Positions 8,465-18,139 of a DNA stretch of 64,000 nucleotides are shown in pieces. Source of the DNA: Candidatus Hydrogenedentota bacterium (lineage in GTDB: Bacteria; Hydrogenedentota; Hydrogenedentia; Hydrogenedentales; SLHB01); the NCBI GenBank assembly GCA_029552745.1, contig JAKPDK010000058.1, positions 1-64,000 on the forward strand, given 5' to 3'. The position numbers and the translations under genes are program-made. The notes under the pieces were generated by a model. The model searched no databases. It was not told where the DNA came from and saw nothing but the letters and a program-made list of their open reading frames with translations. The first letter of the stretch is position 1. The number at the start of each line of letters is the position of its first letter.

Positions 8465-11335
8465 GTGGCAGACCAGGACAAAACAATCCCGAACAGCAAC
8501 GGCGGCGAAAACCCCAACGAAAAGCAACCAGAGCAAGATGAAACCGCCGCGGCACCGAAACTTTTAGACCAAGCGGAGTTGGAATCACTTCTGGCTCAGT
8601 TTAATGCCGAAAAAGCACAGCAGAACCAGGAGCCAAACCCGGTACTCGACCAGGAAATCCTGCCCCAAAGCAGCAACGAAATGCTTGATCAGCGTGAGTT
8701 GGACGCCCTGATAGCTTCCACGGCAGCGGCTTCAGAAAAATCTATCGATAGTGCGGTCATTCCCGAGAGTACGGAAGACAAAACCGCCTCTTTTCTATCC
8801 CAGGAAGAGCTTGACCAGTTGATCACTGCTATGGACGACGACAAGCCGCTGGGAGAGATGACGAAGATGGATACTGTCGTGGAACCACCGCCCGCCGTTC
8901 CACCGGCTCCCACCCAGCCTCCCGATACGGTTACGAGAGCTGCTTCCCCGCGCGAAGCACAAGATATCAGTGCAGAAAATGTAGCCTCCGCCGCACCGGA
9001 GGAGGATGCACTACTTTCCCAAGACCTGCTTGACGCTTTGCTCAGCGAGGCAAAAACTGCCGAGGCAGCTCCTGCGCCCCCGGCTGCCGAGCCTGCAGCA
9101 CAGCCGGCACCACCGCCTGCCGCCCCACCGGAACCCAAACCTGAGGCGCCAAAAAAGACCTCGCCGGAACCGGAGAAACCCCTAATTCCTCCGCATCGTT
9201 TCCGGAAAAAGCTACCGATTCGGGAAATGCTAAAGGTCGGTGTTTCGATAGCCTTTGGCATTCTATGCGCTGCAGCGGCGTACAGTCTCCTGTCGGGTTT
9301 TCAAGAGAAGAAGCCTTCTCTCGAAGATCTCAAATCAGCAGCTACCGATGACCTACTTAACGCCATCGAAAACGCCAAACATGTCATCGCCACAAAGGAA
9401 TACACAAAAGCGGCGTATTACCTCGACAAGGCAATTCCCAAAGCATCCCCCGCACATCCTTTGCTTCCGGATGCAGCGTTTCTTCGCCTATCTGCCCGTG
9501 TGTTGGCTGTACCCCCGGCTCCTTCCACGCAAAGCCTCGAAAGAATACAAGAGGAAATAGACCAAACCGTCAAAAAATACCCTGACCACAAAAAAGTTCC
9601 GGAGGCGCTGCGTTGGAAAGCTCAACTTTACGAGAAGGCGTCCATGCCCGAAATGGCATTTGAAACCTACAAACAACTTTTGGAAACTTATGCTGAGGTA
9701 CCCGACGAAGATGCTTTGCTTCACGATGCCACAAAACTCGCGCTAACGCTTAGAAGAGATTCAGATGCCGCTGCCTTTGCACAACGGCTTGTGGATAAGT
9801 TCCCCACCTCGAAATTCGCACCAAGTGCCCGACTCGTCCTGGGCGATATTGTCGCACGGGCAGGCAATTCGGACATGGCAAAACGAATCTACGAAGAGGT
9901 CGCACAAACTCAAACCCACTCCTCCGTCGGTTCAGAAGCCGTGGCCCGCCTGGCGCAGTTAGAACTCGACGCGGGCCGTTATGCCGATGCCGCCACCCGT
10001 CTTGAAAACCATATAAAAACAACCACCTCTGCCGCAGGAAGCGACCTCATTCATATGCTGCTGGCTCGTGCCTATGACGGGATGGGACGGCTAAACCAAG
10101 CGGAACAGGTACTTCGTGATCTCATCGCATTCTTCCCTGACAGCGAACAGACTCCAAAAGCCTACGTGGCTCTTGCACAAGTGCTAGATAAACAGGGCAA
10201 ACGACGTGATGCCACCCGACTCCTCAATCAAGCAGCCCTACGGTATCCTGCCGATCCGGACGTCATGCGTGCCATGGGGAAATTGCTCGCAGCGAACGGT
10301 GACCTCCTTGGAGCCGCGGAAGCCCTGGCGTCGGCAGACGCGGCAGGTGCACGAGACCCTGCTCTCCTCTTGGAATCGGCAAAGTACTATCGCGCCGCGG
10401 GTGACACCGAACACGCCCTCGCACTCTATGACCGTCTCTTGATGAATTATCCCACAGTACCCGAAGCGTTTCAGGCACGCATTGAAATTGCCAAAACCTT
10501 GCTGGAACAGGGCAAATTGCACAAGGCATTCCAAACCATCCGCGACCTGGCTACTCTATCGGCAAACAAGCCCCAGTACCTTCCCGTGCTTGCGGCACAA
10601 GCCGAACTCTACGAATCCATGGGACTTCGCACCGACGCTGTCAGGTCATATGCCGAACTCGTCAGCTTGTCTCAAGACCCCAGGGAACAGGCAAAAGCAA
10701 TTATCGGGATTTTGCGAAATGGTGGACTTGATGAGGGTCTGGCAGCTGCTACAAAAATTGACCCCAAAACCTTGCCCGATGCTGAAGCCTACGCGTTTTT
10801 GCAGGCTTATGGAAAAGCGTTGTTGAAAAACGACCCCACCCACGGCTTGGCATTGCTCGAACAAGCTTACACCCAGTATCCCTCGCAAAGAACGCCTGAA
10901 GATGGCTTGACATTACTTCAGGCTTATCTGGCAACAGACCGCACAGACAGCGCTCGGGCGGTCTTAGCCGAGCTGGGACAAGACGCCAAGACGAATCCGG
11001 TTCATTTGCCCGTATTTCAACAGGCCTCTTTGGCGTGGGCGGACTACTTATACGAAAAGGGAGATTATGCACAAGCTGCCGACGTCTACGCACAAGTCCC
11101 CTCATTAAGTGACACGAACGACGACCTAGCCGCATGGGCGAATTTCCAGCAAGGCAGCGCGCTCCTCCGATTAAAGGATTATGACCGAGCCATAGAACTT
11201 TTCGATCAGGTCGCCGCGACCAAATCCTCGTGGGCATCCTTGGCAAAACAAAAAGCCGCCTATGCCCGATTAGAAAAAACTTTGATCCGCGAAATGCCGG
11301 CGTTGTTCCCCTCAATACAGGAAACCTCTTTATGA
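8465..11335 (+). CDS. Membrane TPR protein with four FliM-like N-terminal motifs
   Basis: A 956-residue protein. Residues 1-250 are acidic, proline/alanine-rich and probably disordered, but contain four short motifs: LLDQAELESLL (33-43), MLDQRELDALI (73-83), FLSQEELDQLI (110-120) and LLSQDLLDALL (183-193). These resemble the LSQEEIDALL segment at the start of the flagellar switch proteins FliM/FliY, which binds CheY. A basic stretch and one transmembrane helix (about 256-279) follow, so the tail should be cytoplasmic and the rest periplasmic. The remainder is a long array of TPR-like helix pairs. Translation starts at GTG 8465 after GGGGGCGG. The stop overlaps the next ATG. It may be a scaffold reading a phosphorylated receiver; the function is not established. 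Confidence 0.8.
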   Translation: MADQDKTIPNSNGGENPNEKQPEQDETAAAPKLLDQAELESLLAQFNAEKAQQNQEPNPVLDQEILPQSSNEMLDQRELDALIASTAAASEKSIDSAVIPESTEDKTASFLSQEELDQLITAMDDDKPLGEMTKMDTVVEPPPAVPPAPTQPPDTVTRAASPREAQDISAENVASAAPEEDALLSQDLLDALLSEAKTAEAAPAPPAAEPAAQPAPPPAAPPEPKPEAPKKTSPEPEKPLIPPHRFRKKLPIREMLKVGVSIAFGILCAAAAYSLLSGFQEKKPSLEDLKSAATDDLLNAIENAKHVIATKEYTKAAYYLDKAIPKASPAHPLLPDAAFLRLSARVLAVPPAPSTQSLERIQEEIDQTVKKYPDHKKVPEALRWKAQLYEKASMPEMAFETYKQLLETYAEVPDEDALLHDATKLALTLRRDSDAAAFAQRLVDKFPTSKFAPSARLVLGDIVARAGNSDMAKRIYEEVAQTQTHSSVGSEAVARLAQLELDAGRYADAATRLENHIKTTTSAAGSDLIHMLLARAYDGMGRLNQAEQVLRDLIAFFPDSEQTPKAYVALAQVLDKQGKRRDATRLLNQAALRYPADPDVMRAMGKLLAANGDLLGAAEALASADAAGARDPALLLESAKYYRAAGDTEHALALYDRLLMNYPTVPEAFQARIEIAKTLLEQGKLHKAFQTIRDLATLSANKPQYLPVLAAQAELYESMGLRTDAVRSYAELVSLSQDPREQAKAIIGILRNGGLDEGLAAATKIDPKTLPDAEAYAFLQAYGKALLKNDPTHGLALLEQAYTQYPSQRTPEDGLTLLQAYLATDRTDSARAVLAELGQDAKTNPVHLPVFQQASLAWADYLYEKGDYAQAADVYAQVPSLSDTNDDLAAWANFQQGSALLRLKDYDRAIELFDQVAATKSSWASLAKQKAAYARLEKTLIREMPALFPSIQETSL

Positions 11336-11772
11336 AATCTCCGCGAGCCGCAGAACGATTAATCCTGTGTTTGCGTCGTCATATCGTAGACCTGGACCAA
11401 TTTCTTCAAAAATACGAGCAATTTCATAACGCAAACCTCGAAGACCCGAACGAAGACCTAGAACATTGGACGCGTGCTGCCGTGACGGAATTGGCAGCCA
11501 TGCAGGAAGAGCTTCGCTTACTGTTGACAGAGTATACCCAAGCAAATGACACGACCCCGGACGAACGGGAACAAGTGCGCCTGTTATCGAAACAGGCACT
11601 GGAAAAAGCGCAACTGGCATTAACCCAGACACGAAACATCGAAAAAACTGCCCGCCGACATCTGTCTGCTTTGAACGAATCACTTCGTCAACTGCGGACG
11701 ACCCGTAACGTTATGGGAGAATACCGCGCGGGCGCAGACGATTCTGATCGGCGCTTTGACGCGAGCACGTGA
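11332..11772 (+). CDS. Small coiled-coil protein of unknown function
   Basis: 146 residues, almost entirely helical and charged, with heptad-like stretches (about 7-30, 55-75 and 85-125). It has no signal peptide or membrane segment and I recognise no family. The start codon overlaps the stop of the TPR gene (ATGA), and the histidine kinase gene begins 20 bp downstream. It is therefore part of the same operon and may bind either the cytoplasmic tail of the TPR protein or the kinase. Flagellar chaperones of the FliT type have a similar size and make-up, but no specific motif supports that. Confidence 0.65.
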   Translation: MKSPRAAERLILCLRRHIVDLDQFLQKYEQFHNANLEDPNEDLEHWTRAAVTELAAMQEELRLLLTEYTQANDTTPDEREQVRLLSKQALEKAQLALTQTRNIEKTARRHLSALNESLRQLRTTRNVMGEYRAGADDSDRRFDAST

Positions 11773-11792
11773 CAGGAAAGAGGCCCTGATTT

Positions 11793-12983
11793 ATGAACGT
11801 CGAGGAAACCGGAAAACTCCTGCAGCAAGCCCCGGAGCGATTGTCCAAAGAAGACGTGCAAGCGTTGATGAAAGCCTTTGAAGAGTTCACACGCACGACA
11901 CGGACTATGGAAGAAGCCTATCGGCTTCTCCAAGAACGCCTCCAGGCGCTTGACAAAGAACTTGCCGACAAAAACCGCGAGCTTGCGGTCGCTAGCGACT
12001 ATCTCAACTCCATTTTGGAAAGTATCTCGGACGGCGTTATCGCTGTTGATAATTCCGGACGTATTACGGCGTTCAATCAAGCAGCCTCTCAAATTCTCGG
12101 TTTCCCACCCGAGGACGTTATGGGCCGTCCCTTTCGAGACATATTCCGACGTGAATTTGCTGTTCCTGCTGGAAGACATATCATGGAACTCAGGACAAAA
12201 GATGACAAAACTGTTACCGTCAGCGAACGGGACTCCTCTCTGTCTGACCGCGAGGGACGGCGAATCGGCACGGTCAAGGTATTCCAAGACCTCACCGAAA
12301 TTCGTGAACTGCGTTCGAGAATGCGGCGCAAGGAACGACTCGCCGCAATAGGAGAAATGGCTGCCATCGTCGCTCACGAAATCCGTAATCCCCTCGGCGG
12401 TATCTCCGGCTTCGCTTCGCTGCTCGCGCGCGACCTCAAAATGGATGAGCCGCGGCTACGGCTCGTGGAAAAGATTCTACAAGGCACACGCGATTTGGAA
12501 CGCCTCGTCGAAGGATTGCTGGAGTATACGCGCCCCGTTCAACTGCGTCTCCGCTGGACAAATTGCGCCGATCAGGTTGATGCGGCAACGGGATTCATCG
12601 AACTAAACAGCAGACCCATCCAGATTACAAACGAAGTACCGCGTGATCTTCACATCATGGCGGACCCCGATCGGTTGCGCCAAGTCTTTCTCAATATTTT
12701 GCTAAACGCCGTCGAAAGCATATCCCAAGCGGGAGAAATACGTATTTACGCCGAAGTCGACACCCAACATGTCCGTATTTTATTCGCTGACACCGGGTGC
12801 GGCATGACGCCCGAACAAATGGAACGTGTGTTTTCCCCTTTTTTCACGACAAAGGAAAAAGGGACAGGATTAGGACTCGCCGTAGCGGCAAAGATCGTGG
12901 AAGCCCACAGCGGTACCTTGAGCGTGACAAGCAAACCCGGTGAGGGCTCCACATTCTGCGTTTGTATACCCAAAACGGAGTAA
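11793..12983 (+). CDS. PAS-domain sensor histidine kinase (NtrB-like)
   Basis: Cytosolic two-component kinase of 396 residues. An N-terminal coiled coil (about 20-70) leads to a PAS domain (about 73-175, from LNSILESISDGVIAVD). A HisKA dimerisation domain follows with phospho-acceptor H195 in VAHEIRNPLGG, then an HATPase domain with the N box (FLNILLNAVES), G1 (DTGCGM) and G2 (GTGLGLA). There is no membrane segment, as in NtrB and the flagellar FleS/FlrB kinases. AAAGAGG precedes the ATG. The cognate regulator gene starts three bases after the stop. Confidence 0.93.
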   Translation: MNVEETGKLLQQAPERLSKEDVQALMKAFEEFTRTTRTMEEAYRLLQERLQALDKELADKNRELAVASDYLNSILESISDGVIAVDNSGRITAFNQAASQILGFPPEDVMGRPFRDIFRREFAVPAGRHIMELRTKDDKTVTVSERDSSLSDREGRRIGTVKVFQDLTEIRELRSRMRRKERLAAIGEMAAIVAHEIRNPLGGISGFASLLARDLKMDEPRLRLVEKILQGTRDLERLVEGLLEYTRPVQLRLRWTNCADQVDAATGFIELNSRPIQITNEVPRDLHIMADPDRLRQVFLNILLNAVESISQAGEIRIYAEVDTQHVRILFADTGCGMTPEQMERVFSPFFTTKEKGTGLGLAVAAKIVEAHSGTLSVTSKPGEGSTFCVCIPKTE

Positions 12984-12986
12984 ACC

Positions 12987-14408
12987 ATGGTACGCGCAAG
13001 GATTTTAGTTATTGATGATGACGCACTCATGAGAGAATATGTGCAGGAAACTCTTGTCCGTGCGGGTCACGACGTTGACACCGCCGAAAGTGGGCAACAA
13101 GGCATCGAAGCCATCCGCAAGACAGCCTACGACCTCGTGTTGACGGACCTGAAAATGGCGCCGGTCGACGGTTTCGAGGTGCTCCGGTTCATCCAAAAAG
13201 AAAGCCGCCAAACCCAGTGCATCATGATGACAGCATACGCAACGGTTGAGACCGCCGTCGCGGCATTAAAAGAAGGTGCCGTCGACTATATCATGAAACC
13301 TTTTTCGCCGGAGACGCTGGAAGTCACCGTGACAAGAGTCATCGAGCACCAACGTCTCGCACAAGAGAATCTCTACCTCCGCGCCACCGTCAATCAACCT
13401 TTCGACTTTCATGCCATGGTAGGTGAGAGCGGCGCCATGCGCGAGGTATACGAACAAATCAAGAAAGTGGCGAACACCCGCTCTACGGTTCTTATTCGCG
13501 GAGAAAGCGGCACTGGCAAAGAACTCGTGGCTCGTGCCATACATTACACCAGTAATCGAGCCACGAAACCGTTCATTAAAGTCAACTGTGCCGCACTATC
13601 CGCCGGCTTGCTCGAAAGCGAACTTTTCGGTCACGAAAAAGGCTCCTTCACCGGCGCTCACGACCGAAAAATCGGGCGGTTCGAACTGGCACATGAAGGA
13701 ACCCTTCTCTTAGATGAAATCAGTGAAATCTCTTTGGAACTCCAACCCAAACTTTTGCGCGCCCTGCAAGAACGAGAGTTCGAACGCGTCGGCGGAACCA
13801 AAACCATCCAAGTGGATACCCGAATCATCTGCACGTCCAATCGCAATCTCGAACAAGCTGTCGCGGAACAAAAGTTTCGACAAGACCTGTTCTTCCGACT
13901 CAATGTCATTCCCATCTATTTACCGCCTCTGCGCGAACGCAAAGAAGATATTCCCTTGCTTATGGAGTACTTCCTGAAACGTTTCGCCCAAGAAAACGGC
14001 CGCCCCAAACTGAAATTTGCGGAGGAAACCCGTAAGTTGTTTCAAGCCTACGACTGGCCTGGAAATGTCCGTGAACTTCAGAATGTGATCGAACGCGCCG
14101 TCGTCCTTACTACGGAACAGGTGCTAACGCCCGACCACTTCGCCCTAGATGAATACATTCCCCCCAAGCAATTGGAAAAATACATTCTTATTCCCGTGGG
14201 TACCAATTTCGCCGAAATCGAAAAACAAGTCATCTTACGAACGTTAGAACGCTGCAACCAAAATCGTACACGTGCGGCGGAAATATTGGGAATTAGCGTC
14301 CGTACCCTTCGAAACAAACTAAAAGAATATGGATATGGCGGCACCAACTCCAGCGAGGACGAAGAGGAGGAATTGCATCAACCCCGCCGACTCCGTACCG
14401 TGAGATAG
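12987..14408 (+). CDS. Sigma54-dependent response regulator (NtrC family)
   Basis: Transcription activator of 473 residues. A receiver domain (5-120) carries phospho-acceptor D54 and acidic pocket D10-D12. The AAA+ domain (about 145-380) has Walker A GESGTGKE, the sigma54-contacting loop GSFTGA and the Walker B region GTLLLDEI. A Fis-type helix-turn-helix (about 425-460, RAAEILGISVRTLRNKL) ends the protein, followed by an acidic tail. It is paired with the kinase immediately upstream. Together with the FliM-like motifs in the operon's first gene, it resembles FleR/FlrC-type flagellar control, but no flagellar genes are in the window, so the regulon is unknown. Confidence 0.94.
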   Translation: MVRARILVIDDDALMREYVQETLVRAGHDVDTAESGQQGIEAIRKTAYDLVLTDLKMAPVDGFEVLRFIQKESRQTQCIMMTAYATVETAVAALKEGAVDYIMKPFSPETLEVTVTRVIEHQRLAQENLYLRATVNQPFDFHAMVGESGAMREVYEQIKKVANTRSTVLIRGESGTGKELVARAIHYTSNRATKPFIKVNCAALSAGLLESELFGHEKGSFTGAHDRKIGRFELAHEGTLLLDEISEISLELQPKLLRALQEREFERVGGTKTIQVDTRIICTSNRNLEQAVAEQKFRQDLFFRLNVIPIYLPPLRERKEDIPLLMEYFLKRFAQENGRPKLKFAEETRKLFQAYDWPGNVRELQNVIERAVVLTTEQVLTPDHFALDEYIPPKQLEKYILIPVGTNFAEIEKQVILRTLERCNQNRTRAAEILGISVRTLRNKLKEYGYGGTNSSEDEEEELHQPRRLRTVR

Positions 14409-14424
14409 TAGGAATTACGCACGA

Positions 14425-15564
14425 TCACAGCCGTTTGTCATACCCGGAAAGTTCCCCGGATTTGACCCTTTCCCGAAACTCCTCCGTGATGTGCACAAGA
14501 TACAACTGAGGCACCCCAGTACGGTCCGACCGGAACAACACAAGTCGCCCGTCGTGACTTACAGTCGGATGCGGATGCCCAAAATGAACATGGTCTTGTG
14601 TTGCGTGCGCATAGCATAAAGTGCGGAAACGTCTTGTCGGCACATGAATCAGTTGCAGACCTTCGTCAGGCCAATTGGTATCCGACACAATCCACTCTCC
14701 ATCAAACGACGCGCCGGAATGCCAAAAATAAGGTCCCTGTACTAAGCGCTCAGGTGGTTTCCCCGCTTCCGCCAACCATATGCAATGCTCGGGTGGTCTG
14801 CCGCAACCTTGAATCTTCGAGGTACAGCCTAGCACCGTGGCATGAGCGAACATGGACGGACAGATGAATTGCTCGTCTGTCCCGTCGTCACGAACACTCC
14901 ACAACCCGTACTCTTCGCCCGCGTTGATAATACGACGCACCCCTTGACGATCATCCCCGTACGTCCACTCTATTTTGCACTTGAAAATGACGAGCCTCGG
15001 ACCTTCTTGAATGCAACCAAAGAGAAACCCATCAAACTCCAATTCCGTAACTTCCCCCGAAGACAAATCGACGCGAAGAGGCCGATAAGGCGGACCAGGA
15101 CGATCAATGTACAGTATTCGCTGTTTGCCGGCAAGATGCAGCCGCCCAGGCATGCATTGTTCCGAACAATAGCGGTCAAGCGAAAGGAGCTCTTCTATAT
15201 CACCCGTCTCCACATCAACTTGGCATAGGAGCGTATCCCAGACCACGTAGATGACCTTGCCGTCCAAAGAAAGAATAGCCGGTGGCGTGCCATAGTAACC
15301 GAAACGGGCTTCCCTGTCTTGACGTTCCGTCAACTGATAAAGGTTGAGCCCATCTGCGTCGCACCGGAAAATATCCCACGGCGCTCCCCGTCCGGCATAA
15401 CGTTGGCAGAAAAAGACCACCCGCCGATTGTCGGGCGTGATGCTCGGCCAGTCATAGAGAAAATGGGCGCTCGGCGAAGGAAAGCTTGTAAGCTGAATAA
15501 CCTTGACACCGGTCACAGCATCCACCATCTGGATGCGTTCACTCGCAAACGGTGCTCGCAACAT
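14425..15564 (-). CDS. Oligogalacturonate lyase-like seven-bladed propeller (PL22-like)
   Basis: 379 residues arranged as WD/TolB-like beta-propeller blades, for example DWPSITPDNRRVVFFC and HPTVSHDGRLVLFRSD. The layout and the histidine-rich HFGHPHPTVSHDG near the C-terminus match family PL22 oligogalacturonate lyases, which cleave unsaturated digalacturonate by beta-elimination using metal-binding histidines. There is no signal peptide, consistent with a cytoplasmic enzyme. GGAGG lies ten bases before the ATG. The gene is followed on the other strand by the sigma54 regulator and preceded by a secreted esterase in the same direction, suggesting pectin or uronate use. Assignment as a true lyase is inferred. 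Confidence 0.7.
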   Translation of the reverse strand: MLRAPFASERIQMVDAVTGVKVIQLTSFPSPSAHFLYDWPSITPDNRRVVFFCQRYAGRGAPWDIFRCDADGLNLYQLTERQDREARFGYYGTPPAILSLDGKVIYVVWDTLLCQVDVETGDIEELLSLDRYCSEQCMPGRLHLAGKQRILYIDRPGPPYRPLRVDLSSGEVTELEFDGFLFGCIQEGPRLVIFKCKIEWTYGDDRQGVRRIINAGEEYGLWSVRDDGTDEQFICPSMFAHATVLGCTSKIQGCGRPPEHCIWLAEAGKPPERLVQGPYFWHSGASFDGEWIVSDTNWPDEGLQLIHVPTRRFRTLCYAHATQDHVHFGHPHPTVSHDGRLVLFRSDRTGVPQLYLVHITEEFRERVKSGELSGYDKRL

Positions 15565-15621
15565 ACGACGAAATCCTCCGCCGAGCCACTTCCATAATTC
15601 CCCAAAGCAGGGGCAATCTTG

Positions 15622-17676
15622 TTATTTGTTGTTTACCGTAATCCCGGGCCAAGAGTCCGTGCGGAACGGCGATGCCGGCAACCCGGCGCGGTTGTACAAA
15701 TTGCAGACAGGATTGATCGCCCAAGCATAACGAACCGCCACGGGATTGGGAACACTCGGGCTGCTCACTACCACCGTGTCACCATCGATCTTCGCATCTG
15801 CCCAAACGAATTTCTTGTCTTCGCCCGCTATGGCGAACCCCTTTAACGGCTCGCCATTGGGTGTCGTCAACCCTCCGTCCACATGGTCAAAATATAAACG
15901 AATGGAACTGCCCTCAACCTGCATCGATTTGTACAGCGGACCTGAATAATCTAATTCTTCCCCATACGCAACATGTCGTGCCGCAAGCGCTAACCTCTTA
16001 CCCACATCTTGTTTGTTCTGGGGGTGAATATCGTTCGCTTCACCAATATCAATCGTTACCGCCATACCCGTATTCGGCAACGACAATGTCATCGTCTGAG
16101 CTTCGCGCAATTCCGCCCACGCATCGTCACCAGGTTCCGGTTTCACCTCTTGGAAGTTCGCCAGCTGTACAAACAAAAACGGGAAGTCACCTTGTCCCCA
16201 TTGTTTCCGCCAATCCGTGATCAAAGTGGGGAATAGCGTGCGATACTGGTAAGCCCTGTTCGCATTCGATTCCCCTTGATACCAGATCGCTCCACGGATA
16301 CCGTACGGAATTAAGGGCGCAATCATCGCATTGTAAAGAACGCTGGGCAAATTCGGGTTGTTCTCAATAAGAGCAGGCCGCTGCGGTAGCGGTGGAACAG
16401 TCTTTAGATCCAAGCCCGCATGATACAACCATTCCCCCGCAAGTGAAATGCTCTCGCCACCTGCAACGGACAGGGTCAATTGCTCCGCTTTCCCCAACAA
16501 GCCCCCCGAACCACCTATGTCCAGCACACGAACCGTAATGACCGCATTACCCGGCTTCACCAGCTCCGCCGGAACTCCATACACACGCGGATTCCGCCAG
16601 GGTGTACCGTAGGTCGTCTCACCCACCTGCACCCCATTGAACCAGACCCTGTCCAGGTCGTTTATCGGACCCAATGAAAGCGTCAACGATTTACCAGCCC
16701 ATGCCGTCGGAATCGTCACGGTCTTACGGAACCAACCGGTTCCATCGAAGTCCTTAAAACAGGAAGAGTCAGGAATTGTGACCTTTGCCCAGTCGGCCGT
16801 CTTCAACTTAGCACTTGCCCAAACGGCTTGGCCATTCGCATAGCCAGGATCTTTTTCATCAAGGGTTTGAAACCAAGCCTTGAATTGCTCCTGATATTGT
16901 TGTGTTACCTGCTGGATTCGCGCCTCGCCTTGGCGGACTTCTTCCTTCAGCTTATCAATTTGGGGAACGAAATCAGGAATAGTCCGAAGGCTCGCTTCGC
17001 TCGTCCAAGCCTCTGCCACCGTGCCGCCCCATGCCGTCTGAATTAAGCCAATCGGCACGTTCAAATGCTTATGCAACTCCCTCCCAAAGAAATACGCCAC
17101 AGCAGAAAACGGCCCCACCGTTTCAGGACTGCACACTTTCCAAGGCTCCGCACCTTCCAAATTTTCTTTTGGCTCAAAAGCCCGTTTCAGAGGCACAGAA
17201 AACAACCGAATGTTTGGATAATTCGCATTTGCGACTTCCTCGTCCCTATTCAGAACCCCCGCATCCCCGAACTTCACCGGCCACTGCATGTTTGATTGAC
17301 CGGAACATATCCATACATCGCCTATCAAGACATCTTTCAATGTAATGGTCTCTGCACCAATTACTTTCAACTCGTATGGTCCGCCTGCAGGCATCGGGCG
17401 CAAATGTACCACCCATTTCCCATCTTCACCTACAAGACAAGCCACACGCTGTTTTCCAAGTTCTACTGTAACCTTTCCGGACGGATCCGCCCAGCCCCAA
17501 ACAGGAACCTTCATATCCCGCTGAAGCACCATATTGTCAGTAAACAATGCCGGGAGCCGAACATTTGTCGCTGCCGGTGCCTTACTCATTTTCAAGGGAC
17601 ATGTGTTACAACTCGGTAAAACACACAGGACAGTTACCAAACCAAAGACCACCATCAATGTACTGAATCTACTCAT
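15622..17676 (-). CDS. SGNH-hydrolase lipoprotein, sialate O-acetylesterase family
   Basis: 684 residues with a lipoprotein signal (hydrophobic 6-20, lipobox VLPSC, C23), so probably attached to the periplasmic or outer membrane. The family opening PALFTDNMVLQRD is followed by SGNH block I ICSGQSNMQWPV with the nucleophilic serine. A GH2-like jelly-roll insert (DFDGTGWFRKTVTIP) interrupts the domain. The later YQGESNA and the C-terminal Asp-His region (NDIHPQNKQDVGKRLA) complete it. These enzymes remove acetyl esters from sugars of host or plant glycans. The ATG at 17676 has AAGGGG seven bases upstream. The 58 bp to the PL22-like gene suggest one transcript. Confidence 0.9.
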   Translation of the reverse strand: MSRFSTLMVVFGLVTVLCVLPSCNTCPLKMSKAPAATNVRLPALFTDNMVLQRDMKVPVWGWADPSGKVTVELGKQRVACLVGEDGKWVVHLRPMPAGGPYELKVIGAETITLKDVLIGDVWICSGQSNMQWPVKFGDAGVLNRDEEVANANYPNIRLFSVPLKRAFEPKENLEGAEPWKVCSPETVGPFSAVAYFFGRELHKHLNVPIGLIQTAWGGTVAEAWTSEASLRTIPDFVPQIDKLKEEVRQGEARIQQVTQQYQEQFKAWFQTLDEKDPGYANGQAVWASAKLKTADWAKVTIPDSSCFKDFDGTGWFRKTVTIPTAWAGKSLTLSLGPINDLDRVWFNGVQVGETTYGTPWRNPRVYGVPAELVKPGNAVITVRVLDIGGSGGLLGKAEQLTLSVAGGESISLAGEWLYHAGLDLKTVPPLPQRPALIENNPNLPSVLYNAMIAPLIPYGIRGAIWYQGESNANRAYQYRTLFPTLITDWRKQWGQGDFPFLFVQLANFQEVKPEPGDDAWAELREAQTMTLSLPNTGMAVTIDIGEANDIHPQNKQDVGKRLALAARHVAYGEELDYSGPLYKSMQVEGSSIRLYFDHVDGGLTTPNGEPLKGFAIAGEDKKFVWADAKIDGDTVVVSSPSVPNPVAVRYAWAINPVCNLYNRAGLPASPFRTDSWPGITVNNK

Positions 17677-18139
17677 TTGCCAACCCCTTTCTGTTAAGGC
17701 GCCTCTGCGCCGAGTTCCCAATCGATTGTGGCCACGATGCATAAAAGTATAGCCCTTGATTCGCGCAAAAAGATAGATTGTCACTCTATTCCGAAAGATT
17801 CCATGTTGTCAAAACCCTTTCTCATCCTGATGCCTCACCCTGTTCTTTCTGAATTCTTAACCCCTGCCGAAGACTCCCCTCAAACCCCACGCAAACTTCG
17901 GGGCTGTCAGAAAAACTCACTTGCCTGTTGCACGTTACCTACCGTTAGCATCAACCTCGTGCAACAGAGCCTTGTCCCCTTCTTTTCGCTACAAACAAGC
18001 AAGAACTCCAAAAAGCAAATCAGTCCCACCATTGCCCATCCAAGCAAATCAAATCGAATTCTGTCGTTGCGCCACTTATTACTCAGGTCTATAATAAACG
18101 CGGTGGATCATGGATACCAGTTAAAAAAGAGGGGTGAGT
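17677..18139. other. Intergenic region between divergent genes
   Basis: 463 bp between the SGNH esterase and the alpha/beta hydrolase. It holds the rightward promoter at 18067-18095. I see no convincing gene: the open frames here lack ribosome sites and recognisable protein features. Confidence 0.6.
18067..18095 (+). promoter_or_regulatory. Promoter of the alpha/beta hydrolase gene
   Basis: TTGCGC (18067-18072), 17-bp spacer, consensus TATAAT (18090-18095), about 45 bp upstream of the start at 18140. Confidence 0.65.
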
